Of a stretch of 47,962 nt of DNA, positions 8,126 to 16,689 are shown one piece after another; the stretch's first letter is position 1, and each line of letters opens with the position of its first letter. Both the position numbers and the translations under genes were made by a program. The DNA lies in contig CAMASN010000021.1 in the NCBI GenBank assembly GCA_945861025.1, positions 1 to 47,962 of the forward strand. Direction: 5' to 3'. The DNA is from Ferrithrix thermotolerans DSM 19514 (GTDB lineage Bacteria; Actinomycetota; Acidimicrobiia; Acidimicrobiales; Ilumatobacteraceae). The notes below the pieces were generated by a model that made no database searches, had not been told where the DNA came from, and saw only the letters and a list, made by a program, of their open reading frames with translations.

Positions 8126-9667
8126 TTAGAGCGAAGGGAACTGCAGGCGCAGGTCGCGCTTGAGGATCTTGCCCGACGCGTTGCGTGGAATCGAATCGAC
8201 GAAGCGCACCGCAACCGGCGTCTTGAACCGAGCAAGCTTGCCGTCGCAAAAGGCGAGCACAGTCTTCTCGTCGAGTTCGGGGTCCTTGCGCACCGCGATC
8301 GCAATTGCGCTCTCGCCCCACTTCTCTGACGGCACACCAATGACGGCAGCGTCGGCGATGCCGGGGCACGACAACAACAGGTTCTCGATCTCGGCGGGGT
8401 ACACGTTTTCGCCACCGGTGATGATCATGTCTTTGAGTCGGTCTTGGATGAAGATGAAGCCTTCGTCGTCGCGAATACCCATGTCGCCCGAATAGAACCA
8501 TCCGTCGCGAATGCTCTCGGCGGTGGCCTCGGGACGATTCCAGTAGCCAGTCATGATGTGGTCGCCGCTGATGATGATCTCGCCCGACTCGTTGTCGTCG
8601 CACTCTGATCCGTCGGGGCGCACCACTTTGACTGCGGTGTGGAAGAAGCTCTTGCCGGTAGAGCCCGCTTTGCGAATCGCTATGTCGGGCGTAGTCACGC
8701 AGGCAGGTCCGCACGTTTCGGTGAGGCCGTATACCTGATGGATGTCGATGCCCATCTCGAGGTACTGATGGATGAGCGTGACCGGCACGGGCGCCGCACC
8801 GCTGAGGAACCAGCGCACCGATGACTTGTCGTGCTTGGCTGGGTCGTAGGTGACACGCATTGCCTGCAACATTGCGGGCACAAGCAGAGCGTTGTTGATG
8901 CGTTCTTCGGTCACCAGTTCCCACGCCTTCGTCGGATCGAACGAGCGCATCAGAACCTGAGCGAGACCGCGGTAGGTGGTGGCCATCGCTGGGCTCAGCG
9001 CACCCACATGGAACAGCGGCATCGGGTTGAGGTAGCGGTCGCCAACGCAGAAGTCGCTCGTGGCGTTGAGCGTGAACAACGCCGCCATCTGAGTGTTGTG
9101 CGTATGCATTACGCCCTTGGGCAGGCCGGTGGTTCCCGAGGTGTACATGATGTACAACAGGTCGTCGTTGAACGCCGAAACGGTTGGCTCAGTACCTGGC
9201 TGATGATCGACGAGGCTGTTGAACTCGCTCGCAAATGATGGAGTGGTCTCGGCCGATCCGACGTGAATCCACTGGGCTACATCGGTCTTGTCGCCGCGCG
9301 ACTGAAGCTCGACAACCGACGCCAAGAACTCTTCACCATAGAACAACACCGTGGTGCCCGAATCTTTAAGAATGAACTCGAGTTCGTTTGGCACGAGGCG
9401 CCAGTTCAGCGGAACCACGACGCCACCGAGCTTGGCGATTGCAAAGAACGCTGTGAGGAACTCGTGCGAGTTCATCATCAACAGCGCAACTCGGTCGCCC
9501 TTGTTGACAGTGGACGAAATGGCGTGGGCCACCTGGTTCGAGCGCGCATTGAGTTGCTCATACGAAAACCGTCGGCCGGCGGCCACGTCGTAAAGCGCCT
9601 CGAGATCCGGGTTGATGTATGCACGCTGAGTGAGAATTTGACCGATGTTGATCTGCATGACGGGCAT
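8126..9667 (-). CDS. Acyl-CoA synthetase, AMP-binding (FadD-like)
   Basis: 513 aa class I adenylate-forming enzyme. Motifs in order: YIMYTSGTTGLPKGV (P-loop-like A3), YGLTETCGPAC (A5), GWFYSGDMG (A7), DRLKDMIITGGENVYPAE (A8 hinge) and PRNASGKILKRDL with the catalytic Lys (A10). It would activate a fatty, aromatic or steroid-side-chain acid to its CoA thioester through an acyl-AMP. Length fits the short FadD/benzoate-type group without a carrier domain. The start is either 9667 or the ATG three codons inside; neither has a good Shine-Dalgarno sequence. It is divergent from an SRPBCC protein and a P450, suggesting one catabolic neighbourhood. Family certain, substrate unknown. Confidence 0.95.
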   Translation of the reverse strand: MPVMQINIGQILTQRAYINPDLEALYDVAAGRRFSYEQLNARSNQVAHAISSTVNKGDRVALLMMNSHEFLTAFFAIAKLGGVVVPLNWRLVPNELEFILKDSGTTVLFYGEEFLASVVELQSRGDKTDVAQWIHVGSAETTPSFASEFNSLVDHQPGTEPTVSAFNDDLLYIMYTSGTTGLPKGVMHTHNTQMAALFTLNATSDFCVGDRYLNPMPLFHVGALSPAMATTYRGLAQVLMRSFDPTKAWELVTEERINNALLVPAMLQAMRVTYDPAKHDKSSVRWFLSGAAPVPVTLIHQYLEMGIDIHQVYGLTETCGPACVTTPDIAIRKAGSTGKSFFHTAVKVVRPDGSECDDNESGEIIISGDHIMTGYWNRPEATAESIRDGWFYSGDMGIRDDEGFIFIQDRLKDMIITGGENVYPAEIENLLLSCPGIADAAVIGVPSEKWGESAIAIAVRKDPELDEKTVLAFCDGKLARFKTPVAVRFVDSIPRNASGKILKRDLRLQFPSL

Positions 9668-9699
9668 CTTGGCATAACTCGCTCATCACTGAGAACCTG

Positions 9700-9705
9700 T
9701 ACAGT
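9700..9705 (+). promoter_or_regulatory. Candidate leaderless -10 box (TACAGT)
   Basis: TACAGT sits at -12 to -7 of the ATG at 9712. No Shine-Dalgarno sequence is present, so transcription probably begins on the start codon. Confidence 0.45.
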
Positions 9706-9711
9706 CGTTGC

Positions 9712-10170
9712 ATGTCGCAGCTTGTTTCTGTCTCCAAAGATATTGCCGCTAGCCCCGAAACAGTGTGGGCACTTGTGTCCGATCTGCCCCGAATGGGCGA
9801 GTGGTCACCAGAAAACCAAGGTGGCACATGGGTCAAGGGCGCCACACACGCCGCAGTTGGAGCCCGCTTTGAGGGAAAGAACAAGAACGGCAAGAAGAAG
9901 TGGAAGACCGTTGTTGAAGTGAACGTCTGCGACGCGCCAAAGAAGTTGTCGTTTGGTCTGATGTTGCTCGGCAAAGACTGGTGCGACTGGATCTACGAAA
10001 TCGAACCAACAGCCACTGGTTGTCGCGTGACCCATAGCTGGGCTGACCACCGCAAAACATGGCACGACCGCTTGGGCAAGGTCGTGAGCGGCGTTTCAGA
10101 CCGAGCAACTCACAACCGAGCGAACATGGAAATCACGCTCACCCAGCTCGCTGCAGCAGCCGAGAAGTAG
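9712..10170 (+). CDS. SRPBCC (START/Bet v1-like) family protein
   Basis: 152 aa. The opening, VSVSKDIAASPETVWALVSD followed by PRMGEWSPEN, is the typical first strand and helices of polyketide-cyclase/MxaD-like SRPBCC proteins. Later strands (DWIYEIEPTATGCRVTHSW) complete the helix-grip fold that encloses a hydrophobic ligand. It probably binds, carries or cyclises a lipid-like molecule. The P450 begins 5 bp after its stop, so the two are likely cotranscribed. No catalytic residues can be assigned. Confidence 0.88.
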   Translation: MSQLVSVSKDIAASPETVWALVSDLPRMGEWSPENQGGTWVKGATHAAVGARFEGKNKNGKKKWKTVVEVNVCDAPKKLSFGLMLLGKDWCDWIYEIEPTATGCRVTHSWADHRKTWHDRLGKVVSGVSDRATHNRANMEITLTQLAAAAEK

Positions 10171-10175
10171 CCGCC

Positions 10176-11396
10176 ATGAGCGACTCCCCCGGCAGCTACC
10201 TGTCGAACATCGATCTGTTGGCTAACACGTGGTCGCGCGAGGCACCCCACGATCAGTTCGATCTGCTCCGCAAATCCGCTCCGGTGTTCTGGCACGACGA
10301 ACCAACTGGTTCAGGCTTTTGGGCCATCACCAAGCACGCCGACGTGAAGAAGATCAGCCGCGACCCGCGCACATTTTCGTCGGCCCTCGGCTCTACCTTC
10401 ATCCCCGATCAAGACGAAGAGACGCTGATGATGTTGCGCCTCAGCGTGCTCAATATGGACGACCCACAGCACACGCGCTACCGCAACATCGTCGCCAAGG
10501 GTTTCACCCCACGCGTGATTGCCAAGCTTGTCGAAGACACCAACGCCCGAGCCGCGCGTGTCGTCGACGAAGTAGCGGGTCGCGGCGAGTGCGAGTTCGT
10601 GAACGACATTGCATCGAAGGTCCCTATTCAGACCATCTGCACGATGCTCGGCCTCGACGACGAGTTATGGCCGCGCATGGTTGAGCTCACCAACATGATG
10701 ATCAGCGGGCTTGATGCCGAGGGACAAGGCGCCGGCCACATGGCCGCGATGGAGGTCTACGCGCTGTGCGACCAGATGGCCGCTGCCCGCCGCGCCGAGC
10801 CGCGCGACGACATCATGACCGCACTGGTACACGCCGAAGTCGACGGCGAGCGACTCGACGATGGCGAACTCAACATGTTCTTCATCACGCTTATCGTGGC
10901 CGGCAACGAGACCACGCGAAACCTGATCAACCACTCGATGTTGGCCCTCATCGACAACCCAGGTGAAGCCGATCGCTTGCGTGCCGACGAATCACTGTGG
11001 CCCACAGCTGTCGAAGAGATGTTGCGCTACGGCACCTCGATCGCCAACTTCCGTCGTACCGCCACAACAGATGTCGAACTTCGTGGCACGCAGATCAAAG
11101 CTGGCGACAAGGTCGTCATGTATTACGCATCGGCCAACCGCGACGAAGAAGTGTTCGCCGATCCACATCGCTTCGATGTCTCGCGTCGACCAAACGACCA
11201 TGTCACTTTCGGCGGCGGCGGAGTGCACTTCTGCCTCGGCGCCAGTCTTGCGAAGGCACAAATTCGCGCAACGATGCACGAGGTCGTGCAACGTCTCGGC
11301 AACCCGCAACTGGCTGCCCCCATCACGCGACTCAAGAGCGACTTCGTGAACGGCGTGACCCACATGCCCATCACGTTCACGCAGCGCAACGGCTAA
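10176..11396 (+). CDS. Cytochrome P450 (CYP125/CYP124/CYP142-like group)
   Basis: 406 aa from ATG 10176, just after the SRPBCC stop; the 39-codon upstream extension is rejected because it overlaps that gene. I-helix IVAGNETTRNL, ExxR helix EEMLRYG, and heme-ligand loop FGGGGVHFCLGASLAKA with the axial Cys. The sequence around DVELRGTQIKAGDKVVMYY and SANRDEEVFADPHRFDV resembles actinobacterial P450s that oxidise steroid side chains or branched fatty acids. No ferredoxin or reductase gene lies nearby. Substrate is inferred only from similarity recalled, not tested. Confidence 0.95.
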   Translation: MSDSPGSYLSNIDLLANTWSREAPHDQFDLLRKSAPVFWHDEPTGSGFWAITKHADVKKISRDPRTFSSALGSTFIPDQDEETLMMLRLSVLNMDDPQHTRYRNIVAKGFTPRVIAKLVEDTNARAARVVDEVAGRGECEFVNDIASKVPIQTICTMLGLDDELWPRMVELTNMMISGLDAEGQGAGHMAAMEVYALCDQMAAARRAEPRDDIMTALVHAEVDGERLDDGELNMFFITLIVAGNETTRNLINHSMLALIDNPGEADRLRADESLWPTAVEEMLRYGTSIANFRRTATTDVELRGTQIKAGDKVVMYYASANRDEEVFADPHRFDVSRRPNDHVTFGGGGVHFCLGASLAKAQIRATMHEVVQRLGNPQLAAPITRLKSDFVNGVTHMPITFTQRNG

Positions 11397-11400
11397 CACT

Positions 11401-11427
11401 CAACTCGCACAACTCGCGCAACTCGCG
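11401..11427. repeat. Three tandem 9-bp repeats
   Basis: CAACTCGCA, CAACTCGCG and CAACTCGCG follow one another directly after the P450 stop, between convergent genes. A simple intergenic microrepeat with no evident function. Confidence 0.7.
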
Positions 11428-11434
11428 CTACCGC

Positions 11435-12094
11435 TCACGGGTCGAGACGCGACGCCACCTCTACGCCAAGCGCGGCGAGTAACAACGAAGCAAACGCTGG
11501 CTCTTGCTCAGCGTCGATAGCGATGGGCATCAAGCTCATCGCTCCTCGTAGTCCGTCGAGCGTTGAGCCGTGTAACTGGCCGCGCTCAACCGAGATCTTC
11601 GAAACGTCGGCGTCGGCGAGATCGCAGTCCCACCACGCCACTCCCTTGAACGCAGCCGAATTGAACTCGGCGCCGACAAGGCGACACTGCTCAAAGCGGA
11701 TGAACTCGCCTTGCGCGTGACGCATGTTCACACCATCCATTCGGCAGTCGATGAAACGCACATCGCGCATTCGCGCCTGCGAGAAGCGCGCCCCCGAAAG
11801 CTTGCACTCGCGAAACTCAACCCGCGTGAGCGCAACGCCATCGAGATCTGCGCCAGACATATCGCAGCCATGTATCACCGTGTCGACAAATCGAGAACTG
11901 GCAAGTGGCGCAGCCACGAACGATGCGCGCTCGATGCGGCCGTTCGACATCTGCAACACATCGTCGAACTCGTGATGCAGTTGGCCGACCAGCACCACAC
12001 CTTCGCCAACTTCGCCGTGTAGCAGTGCGTCGAGTTCAACTCGCTCAAGTGCGTCGCGCACCCGAGGCGCTGCGGGTCGATCACTACGCGCCAT
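11435..12094 (-). CDS. Pentapeptide-repeat protein
   Basis: 219 aa from ATG 12094 (a longer open frame to 12487 crosses the MFS gene and is rejected). Between residues ~60 and ~180 there are consecutive A(D/N)LXX-like pentads: CDMSGADLDGVALTRVEF, CKLSGARFSQARMRDVRF, CRMDGVNMRHA, and CRLVGAEFNSAAF. These form a right-handed quadrilateral beta-helix. Known relatives include MfpA/Qnr gyrase-protecting proteins, but most family members are uncharacterised and this one is not recognisably MfpA. It is divergent from an exporter gene at 12168. Cytosolic, function unknown. Confidence 0.85.
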   Translation of the reverse strand: MARSDRPAAPRVRDALERVELDALLHGEVGEGVVLVGQLHHEFDDVLQMSNGRIERASFVAAPLASSRFVDTVIHGCDMSGADLDGVALTRVEFRECKLSGARFSQARMRDVRFIDCRMDGVNMRHAQGEFIRFEQCRLVGAEFNSAAFKGVAWWDCDLADADVSKISVERGQLHGSTLDGLRGAMSLMPIAIDAEQEPAFASLLLAALGVEVASRLDP

Positions 12095-12167
12095 GACACG
12101 ACGGTAGTCAATGAGGCGCACAGATGATGAACCTGCTTGCCAACACGAGTGCTGGCAAACTGATCGG

Positions 12168-13358
12168 GTGAACAGCCGCACTCGCAGATTTGCGGCCTTC
12201 AACAACCGAAACTTCCGGCTGTACTTCATCGGCCAAACGATCTCGACAATCGGATCGTGGACCCAATCACTCGCTGTGATCTGGCTTGTTCTTGAGATCA
12301 CCAACCGCAGCGATCGACTCGGCCTCGCCATGGCGCTGCAGTTCCTACCGATGCTCATCCTCGGCGCACCTGCAGGAGTGCTCGCCGACAAGTTCGATAA
12401 CCGACGTCTCCTCCTCGCCACCTCTGCGTTGTCGGGCCTACTCGCCTTGGTATTCGGAATCGTTGTGGCAGCAGGGCACATCACCATTTGGTGGATCTAT
12501 GCGCTCACCTTGATGCTTGGCCTCGTGCTGGCAGTAGAGCGCCCGGCGATGCAGGCCATCCTGTTCCAACTCGTGGGCGTCGAGTTGCTCCCCAGTGCTG
12601 TGGCGACCAACAGCACGATCAACTCAGTCTCGCGGCTCATCGGGCCAGCGTTGGCCGGCGGACTCATCGCCACTGTTGGCGTGAAAACCTGCTTCTACAT
12701 CAACGCTGCGACATACCTTGTGGTGATTGCTGCCTTAATCGCGCTACGCGCGAGCGAACTGACCGTGCGACCACTCATCGGGCGAACGAAAGGACGACTG
12801 CGCGAGGGCTTCGCATATGTGCAGGCCAATCCAAACGTGGCCCGCCCATTACTCGTGATGACCATTATCGGTACAGCCGCCTACAACTTTCAGACCACAT
12901 TCCCAGCGATGGTTCGCTTCGGATTCCACCGCGGCGCTGGGGCCGTGGGCATGGTCATGAGCGTGAGCGCCATTGGCTCAATCATCGGCGGGATCTACAT
13001 CGCTGGGGTCAATCCGCATCCCCGCAAAACGTTGACTATCACACTGGTCGGGTTCGGTGCAGCGCTGCTTGCGTTGTCGATCACTCCAGGTTTCTGGCCG
13101 TTCGTTGCCATGACCATCGTGTTGGGATTCGCTTCAGCGTCGTTCCAATCGGTGAACACCGTGGTGCTGCAACAGGCCACAGAACCATCGATGCAGGGCC
13201 GAGTCATGGCGCTTCATCAGATGGCGTGGTTTGGCAGCACACCCATAGGTTCCGTGCTGATGGGTTGGGTCATTCAGATTTCGTCACCGCGCGTGCCGTT
13301 TGCTCTGGCTGGAGCTGCTGCGTTGATGTGCGCTGTGGCCGTTATCAGCGGCGACTGA
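12168..13358 (+). CDS. MFS transporter, DHA3/EntS-like exporter
   Basis: 396 aa from the GTG at 12168; family members typically begin with ...FRLYFIGQ, as here, so the ATG at 12111 seems too far upstream. About 12 hydrophobic segments are visible, with the loop-2/3 signature ILGAPAGVLADKFDNRRLLL and the mid-protein marker VERPAMQAILFQLV. This is characteristic of the MFS_3 drug/siderophore exporter family in the cytoplasmic membrane. The substrate is unknown. It converges with a carboxylesterase 11 bp away. Confidence 0.92.
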   Translation: MNSRTRRFAAFNNRNFRLYFIGQTISTIGSWTQSLAVIWLVLEITNRSDRLGLAMALQFLPMLILGAPAGVLADKFDNRRLLLATSALSGLLALVFGIVVAAGHITIWWIYALTLMLGLVLAVERPAMQAILFQLVGVELLPSAVATNSTINSVSRLIGPALAGGLIATVGVKTCFYINAATYLVVIAALIALRASELTVRPLIGRTKGRLREGFAYVQANPNVARPLLVMTIIGTAAYNFQTTFPAMVRFGFHRGAGAVGMVMSVSAIGSIIGGIYIAGVNPHPRKTLTITLVGFGAALLALSITPGFWPFVAMTIVLGFASASFQSVNTVVLQQATEPSMQGRVMALHQMAWFGSTPIGSVLMGWVIQISSPRVPFALAGAAALMCAVAVISGD

Positions 13359-13369
13359 GCGGCTCAGCG

Positions 13370-14893
13370 TCAGATGATTCCGTCCCATAATGCCAGTTCG
13401 TCGGCGCGAGGATTGGTAGCCACCGAACACGCCTCGTTGAACAACAGTGTCGACCGATCACTCGTGGTGTACCGCGGCCACGCAGGCAGACCGTCGTGCG
13501 CAGGATCTCCGTGCGTGATGAAGTTTGCCCACGCCGTATGCATTGCATCAGCAAGCGGCCGCGGCGCATTCGGACCCGCAAACATTGCGGCCAATTCGCT
13601 GTCGAGATTGTTGAACACGTACGCCAACTCAAGTGCATGACATGCACCGAAGGATCCATTCAACACGGGCGTCTGCCAATCGAAGCGATACATCCAAACA
13701 TTGGGGTTGTGCGCCGACTGAGCATCGGCCATGCGCACCGCAGGCACGCGGAACATGCTGTCGGTTTGCGCTGCCGCCACAATTTCGTGCGGCGCAGCGT
13801 TGGCGCGGTTCGAGCGGTATCGATCGAGCGCAGCGGTGCCAGCAGCTTGGCTTCCGAACACTGCCGCCATGGTCATCTCGACGAGTTCATCGCTGAACAT
13901 GTCTTTCATTGCCACCACAAACACCAAGCACTCTTCCATTGTGGTGCCGGTGAGCACGGCCACGTTGGCCGCCGAGCCAGCGGTGATTGCCTCAATGGGA
14001 CGCAGCGGAAGCACAGCCGTGCCAAACGTGGGCTGGAACGCCATCGCCGATGCAGCGGCCTCGCCGAACTTGATGGGGTTACGGGTCATCTGCAACTCGA
14101 GGGTCAACGTATTCTGCGCCTCGAGCAACTGCTCAGAGGTGAGCTGACGCAACGCGTCGATGTCTCCCGGCGCGACCCCAACGAGTTCGAGAAGATGGCC
14201 AGCAATGGCCGAAGCAGTGGGCGCGCTGATTCCGTTGTGCCCGGCGCCGCTTTGCAGGATGGCCCGCTGGAACAGACCGTTCGTGGACTCAAGCGCGAGC
14301 AATGTGCCCACGCTCATACCGCCAGCAGACTCGCCCGCAACCGTGACCCGCCCTGGGTCGCCACCGAACGCAGCGATGTTTTGCTGCACCCATTGCAACG
14401 CCGCAACCTGATCGAGGATGCCAAGGTTGCCCGAGTCAGCAAGCTCGGGGAAATGCTCGCCGAGGTGCAGGAAGCCAAGTGCGCCGAGGCGATAGTTAAT
14501 AGTGACGCACACCACGCCTTGGCGGGCGAATGAGGCGCCGTCGTAGGTGGGTTCAATGCTGCTGCCGCTCACAAATGCGCCGCCATGAATCCACACCAAT
14601 ACCGGCAGACCAGAGGCTGCGGGATCCGGCGTCCACACACTCAGGTTCAAACAGTCGTCGCCGGCGGGAGGTAGGTCGCCGCCAGCAAAAGGCGGCGGCA
14701 TCAACGGCTGGGGCGCAATAAGCCCGTCGATCGAGGCGTCGCGTATGCCATCCCACGATACGGCGGGCTGCGGTGGCTGCCAGCGGTTCGCTCCGACGGG
14801 CGGCGCTGCGTATGGAATGCCCCTAAACGCATGCACTCCGTTGGACTGGGTTCCACGCAACATTCCTGTTGAGACCGTGACCGTGCTATTCAA
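13370..14893 (-). CDS. Type B carboxylesterase / para-nitrobenzyl esterase family
   Basis: 507 aa. N-terminal HAFRGIPYAAPPVGANRW and the nucleophile elbow GRVTVAGESAGGMSVG are diagnostic of the COesterase family. The acid and His follow later (GACHALELAYVF region). A TTG at 14893 is preceded by GGGGG at about 6 nt, and a second TTG at 14905 is possible; no ATG fits before the conserved start. No signal peptide is evident, so it is probably cytosolic. It hydrolyses carboxylic esters; the natural substrate is unknown. Confidence 0.93.
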   Translation of the reverse strand: MNSTVTVSTGMLRGTQSNGVHAFRGIPYAAPPVGANRWQPPQPAVSWDGIRDASIDGLIAPQPLMPPPFAGGDLPPAGDDCLNLSVWTPDPAASGLPVLVWIHGGAFVSGSSIEPTYDGASFARQGVVCVTINYRLGALGFLHLGEHFPELADSGNLGILDQVAALQWVQQNIAAFGGDPGRVTVAGESAGGMSVGTLLALESTNGLFQRAILQSGAGHNGISAPTASAIAGHLLELVGVAPGDIDALRQLTSEQLLEAQNTLTLELQMTRNPIKFGEAAASAMAFQPTFGTAVLPLRPIEAITAGSAANVAVLTGTTMEECLVFVVAMKDMFSDELVEMTMAAVFGSQAAGTAALDRYRSNRANAAPHEIVAAAQTDSMFRVPAVRMADAQSAHNPNVWMYRFDWQTPVLNGSFGACHALELAYVFNNLDSELAAMFAGPNAPRPLADAMHTAWANFITHGDPAHDGLPAWPRYTTSDRSTLLFNEACSVATNPRADELALWDGII

Positions 14894-14990
14894 AATGACC
14901 CCCAATGTCGTTACCCAACCCTAAGCGGTCGACGCACACTCTTGGCGATCGTAATGCGGCGAACGCGCACGGTTCTCGAGTCGCAGTTCC

Positions 14991-15061
14991 CGTCCACCAT
15001 CCGCCACGTCCACCATCCGCCTCAGTTGCGTCCGCCACAGTTGCGTCCGCCTCAGTTGCAT
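14991..15061. repeat. Short tandem repeats (16-bp x2, 15-bp x3) leading into palindrome copy 1
   Basis: CGTCCACCATCCGCC is repeated with a 16-bp period (14991 and 15007). It is followed by three 15-bp units, CCGCCTCAGTTGCGT at 15017 and near-identical copies at 15032 and 15047. The last unit runs directly into the palindrome. The stretch is C-rich on the plus strand. Confidence 0.8.
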
Positions 15062-15105
15062 GGGCGCGATCTGGGACAGCAGTTGTCTCAGATCGCGCCC
15101 ATGCA
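15057..15105 (+). repeat. Dispersed palindromic element, copy 1
   Basis: 49 bp. The 22-nt arms begin TGCATGGGCGCG and end CTGGGACA; the loop is GCAGT. The arms pair over all 22 positions with one G-T wobble. It lies 13 bp past the stop of the DUF3048 lipoprotein gene. Three other copies occur at 16448, 40308 and 47132. Confidence 0.9.
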
Positions 15106-15118
15106 ACAGGGTTTGGGA

Positions 15119-16285
15119 TCAAACCACCGGGGTGAAGGTGTCCTTACCCCTGATGACGCCCTTGCCACTGTTCGGTAACTCAACAAAGGTGCGCCCGGGT
15201 GTGAGCAGAATTGGTGCTCCGTCGATGTCGGTGAGCACAAACGGATCGAGCCGAGTCGTGCGTGACCAGGTACCGCCGATCAGACGACCGCCCGTGAAGA
15301 CCATCGCCGCGTTGGTTCCCGTGGAGTTGCCAGCGGGCGATCGACTGTCGATACGGCTGGGTTCATAGTCGAGCCACATCACAACAACATTCTCGGTCGA
15401 CACCTGTTTGCCGTCGGCAAGCACGTGCGGCGCGCGATCTTGCGAACGCAGATAGGTACCGGTAGGGATGTCGTATCGCCACTGCGCGAACACCTGTTGG
15501 ATCTGCATATTAAAGCCCGATATCGCAAGGCCGGCCGTAGACGGTTGCCCTTCGGCTCGATAACGAAACTGCTGCGATGGGCCCGAGCGATCGGGGCCCG
15601 CATTCGACCGCAGCAGCGCCGTGTTGGCATGCGTCTTGTGCGGCCGATTGCGCGTTGGGTCAAGTTGCCACCCGGGGCCCTGACCCTCTTTGATGAGCAA
15701 CAGGTCCGAGGCCCGAAGCAGCGCTATGTTTCCGGGGTTCCCGCCGGAGCACGCAAACACGGCTCGGTTGAATCCGCCCACAAGGTTCACGTCTTGCTCG
15801 CGGCACGAGCGGATTGGCCCCACAAAATCGGCATCGGTGCTGTGCCAGACGGCGGCGAAACGTGTTGGCCCTGCCCCCCACGCCTCGAAGATGATGTCGG
15901 GATCATTGAGCCCAGTCTGCGGGCGAGCGCCTGGGTCGTTGCTTACCTTCACCACGAGTGCCACCCTCAACAACATCGCCGTATCGGTGACGGGCCGGCC
16001 GGTCAATGGTGCCACCGGCCCAACCGGCGCCGGCACCGTACTGGCCGAAGGCAACTGGGTAATCGACGTGTTCAGCGACGTCGCTACGTCGCTCGATGGA
16101 ACACTGTCACCTGCGCCATTTGTCGTGGCCCCGGCGGAAGGCTTCTCAGCCGACCAATCGCTGCATGCCCCAAACAACACTGCCCCACCTGCAAGGGCAA
16201 GTGCCCTCCTCCGAGAAACTGACGTCCATAGGCCCTGAGGCGTTGTGTCGTCCGACGTGATTCTCGGCTGATCGTTGCTGCGCAT
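15119..16285 (-). CDS. DUF3048 (YerB-type) lipoprotein, Tat-like signal
   Basis: 388 aa from ATG 16285, preceded by GAGAGG with 7-nt spacing; the upstream extension to 16444 lacks such a site and would place the signal too far inside. Residues ~25-45 (SRRRALALAGGAVLFGACS) form a twin-arginine, hydrophobic, lipobox-ending signal, so the protein should be lipid-anchored outside the membrane. The mature part shows DUF3048 landmarks: PLTGRPV, ALVVKVSNDPGARPQTGL, DIIFEAW, and FVGPIRSCREQD. The family is widespread in Gram-positives with unknown function, probably envelope-related. The palindromic element follows its stop. Confidence 0.9.
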   Translation of the reverse strand: MRSNDQPRITSDDTTPQGLWTSVSRRRALALAGGAVLFGACSDWSAEKPSAGATTNGAGDSVPSSDVATSLNTSITQLPSASTVPAPVGPVAPLTGRPVTDTAMLLRVALVVKVSNDPGARPQTGLNDPDIIFEAWGAGPTRFAAVWHSTDADFVGPIRSCREQDVNLVGGFNRAVFACSGGNPGNIALLRASDLLLIKEGQGPGWQLDPTRNRPHKTHANTALLRSNAGPDRSGPSQQFRYRAEGQPSTAGLAISGFNMQIQQVFAQWRYDIPTGTYLRSQDRAPHVLADGKQVSTENVVVMWLDYEPSRIDSRSPAGNSTGTNAAMVFTGGRLIGGTWSRTTRLDPFVLTDIDGAPILLTPGRTFVELPNSGKGVIRGKDTFTPVV

Positions 16286-16689
16286 GATGGGGCCTCTCGA
16301 GCCGTGCGGTCTCCTGAGTGGGCAGAGGCCGGAGTCGGTTATTGGGACTCTCAAGCAAGTGCCGACTTCGAACCGTATCGCTGATTTGGGGAGCCACTGA
16401 CTCGCCGCGCTCGCAATCCCTCGCGAAGCCTGCGCCACAAACACGTGTGCATGGGCGTGATTTGGGACAACTGGTGTCTCAAACCGCGCCCATGCAGGTC
16501 AGGGGGCGAGGGGCCAGGCGGACGGGCGAGGCAACTGCAGTTGCGCGGGTCGTACGCCTTGAGTCGCTCCATAAGTGGACTTTTGGCCCAATCTCGTTCG
16601 GTGCAGTTGACATCTCCGCAGACCCATGCGACGTTACTCGTCTACAACAAGCGCGCTGTGGCGTAGCTCAATATCCGGGGGGACCCAGA
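16286..16689. other. 404-bp divergent intergenic region
   Basis: This separates the DUF3048 lipoprotein from the repeat protein. It holds palindrome copy 2 (16448-16496) with a G-rich flank (16497-16532). A TTGACA hexamer at 16607-16612 could be a -35 box for the plus-strand gene, but no good -10 box follows at 16-18 nt. GGGGGG at 16677-16682 is the Shine-Dalgarno sequence of the next gene. No small ORF is supported. Confidence 0.6.
16448..16496 (-). repeat. Dispersed palindromic element, copy 2 (inverted)
   Basis: 49 bp with 22-nt arms and loop ACTGG. It has two G-T-type pairs and one mismatch. Judged by the loop (CCAGT on the minus strand, versus GCAGT in copies 1 and 4) it is inserted in the reverse orientation. 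Its C-rich leader is accordingly on the other side (G-rich on the plus strand, 16497-16532). It lies between divergent genes, so it cannot be a simple terminator for either. Confidence 0.85.

Noticed and set aside
11435-12487. Long form of the pentapeptide gene (350 codons)
   Set aside because: The upstream third overlaps the well-supported MFS gene on the other strand and has no domain.
15057-15105. Palindrome copy 1 as a dedicated intrinsic terminator
   Set aside because: No U-tract follows, and sister copies lie in divergent promoter regions where a terminator makes no sense.
15057-16496. Palindromes considered as CRISPR repeats
   Set aside because: Copies are dispersed over 32 kb, not regularly spaced, have no spacers, and no cas genes are present.
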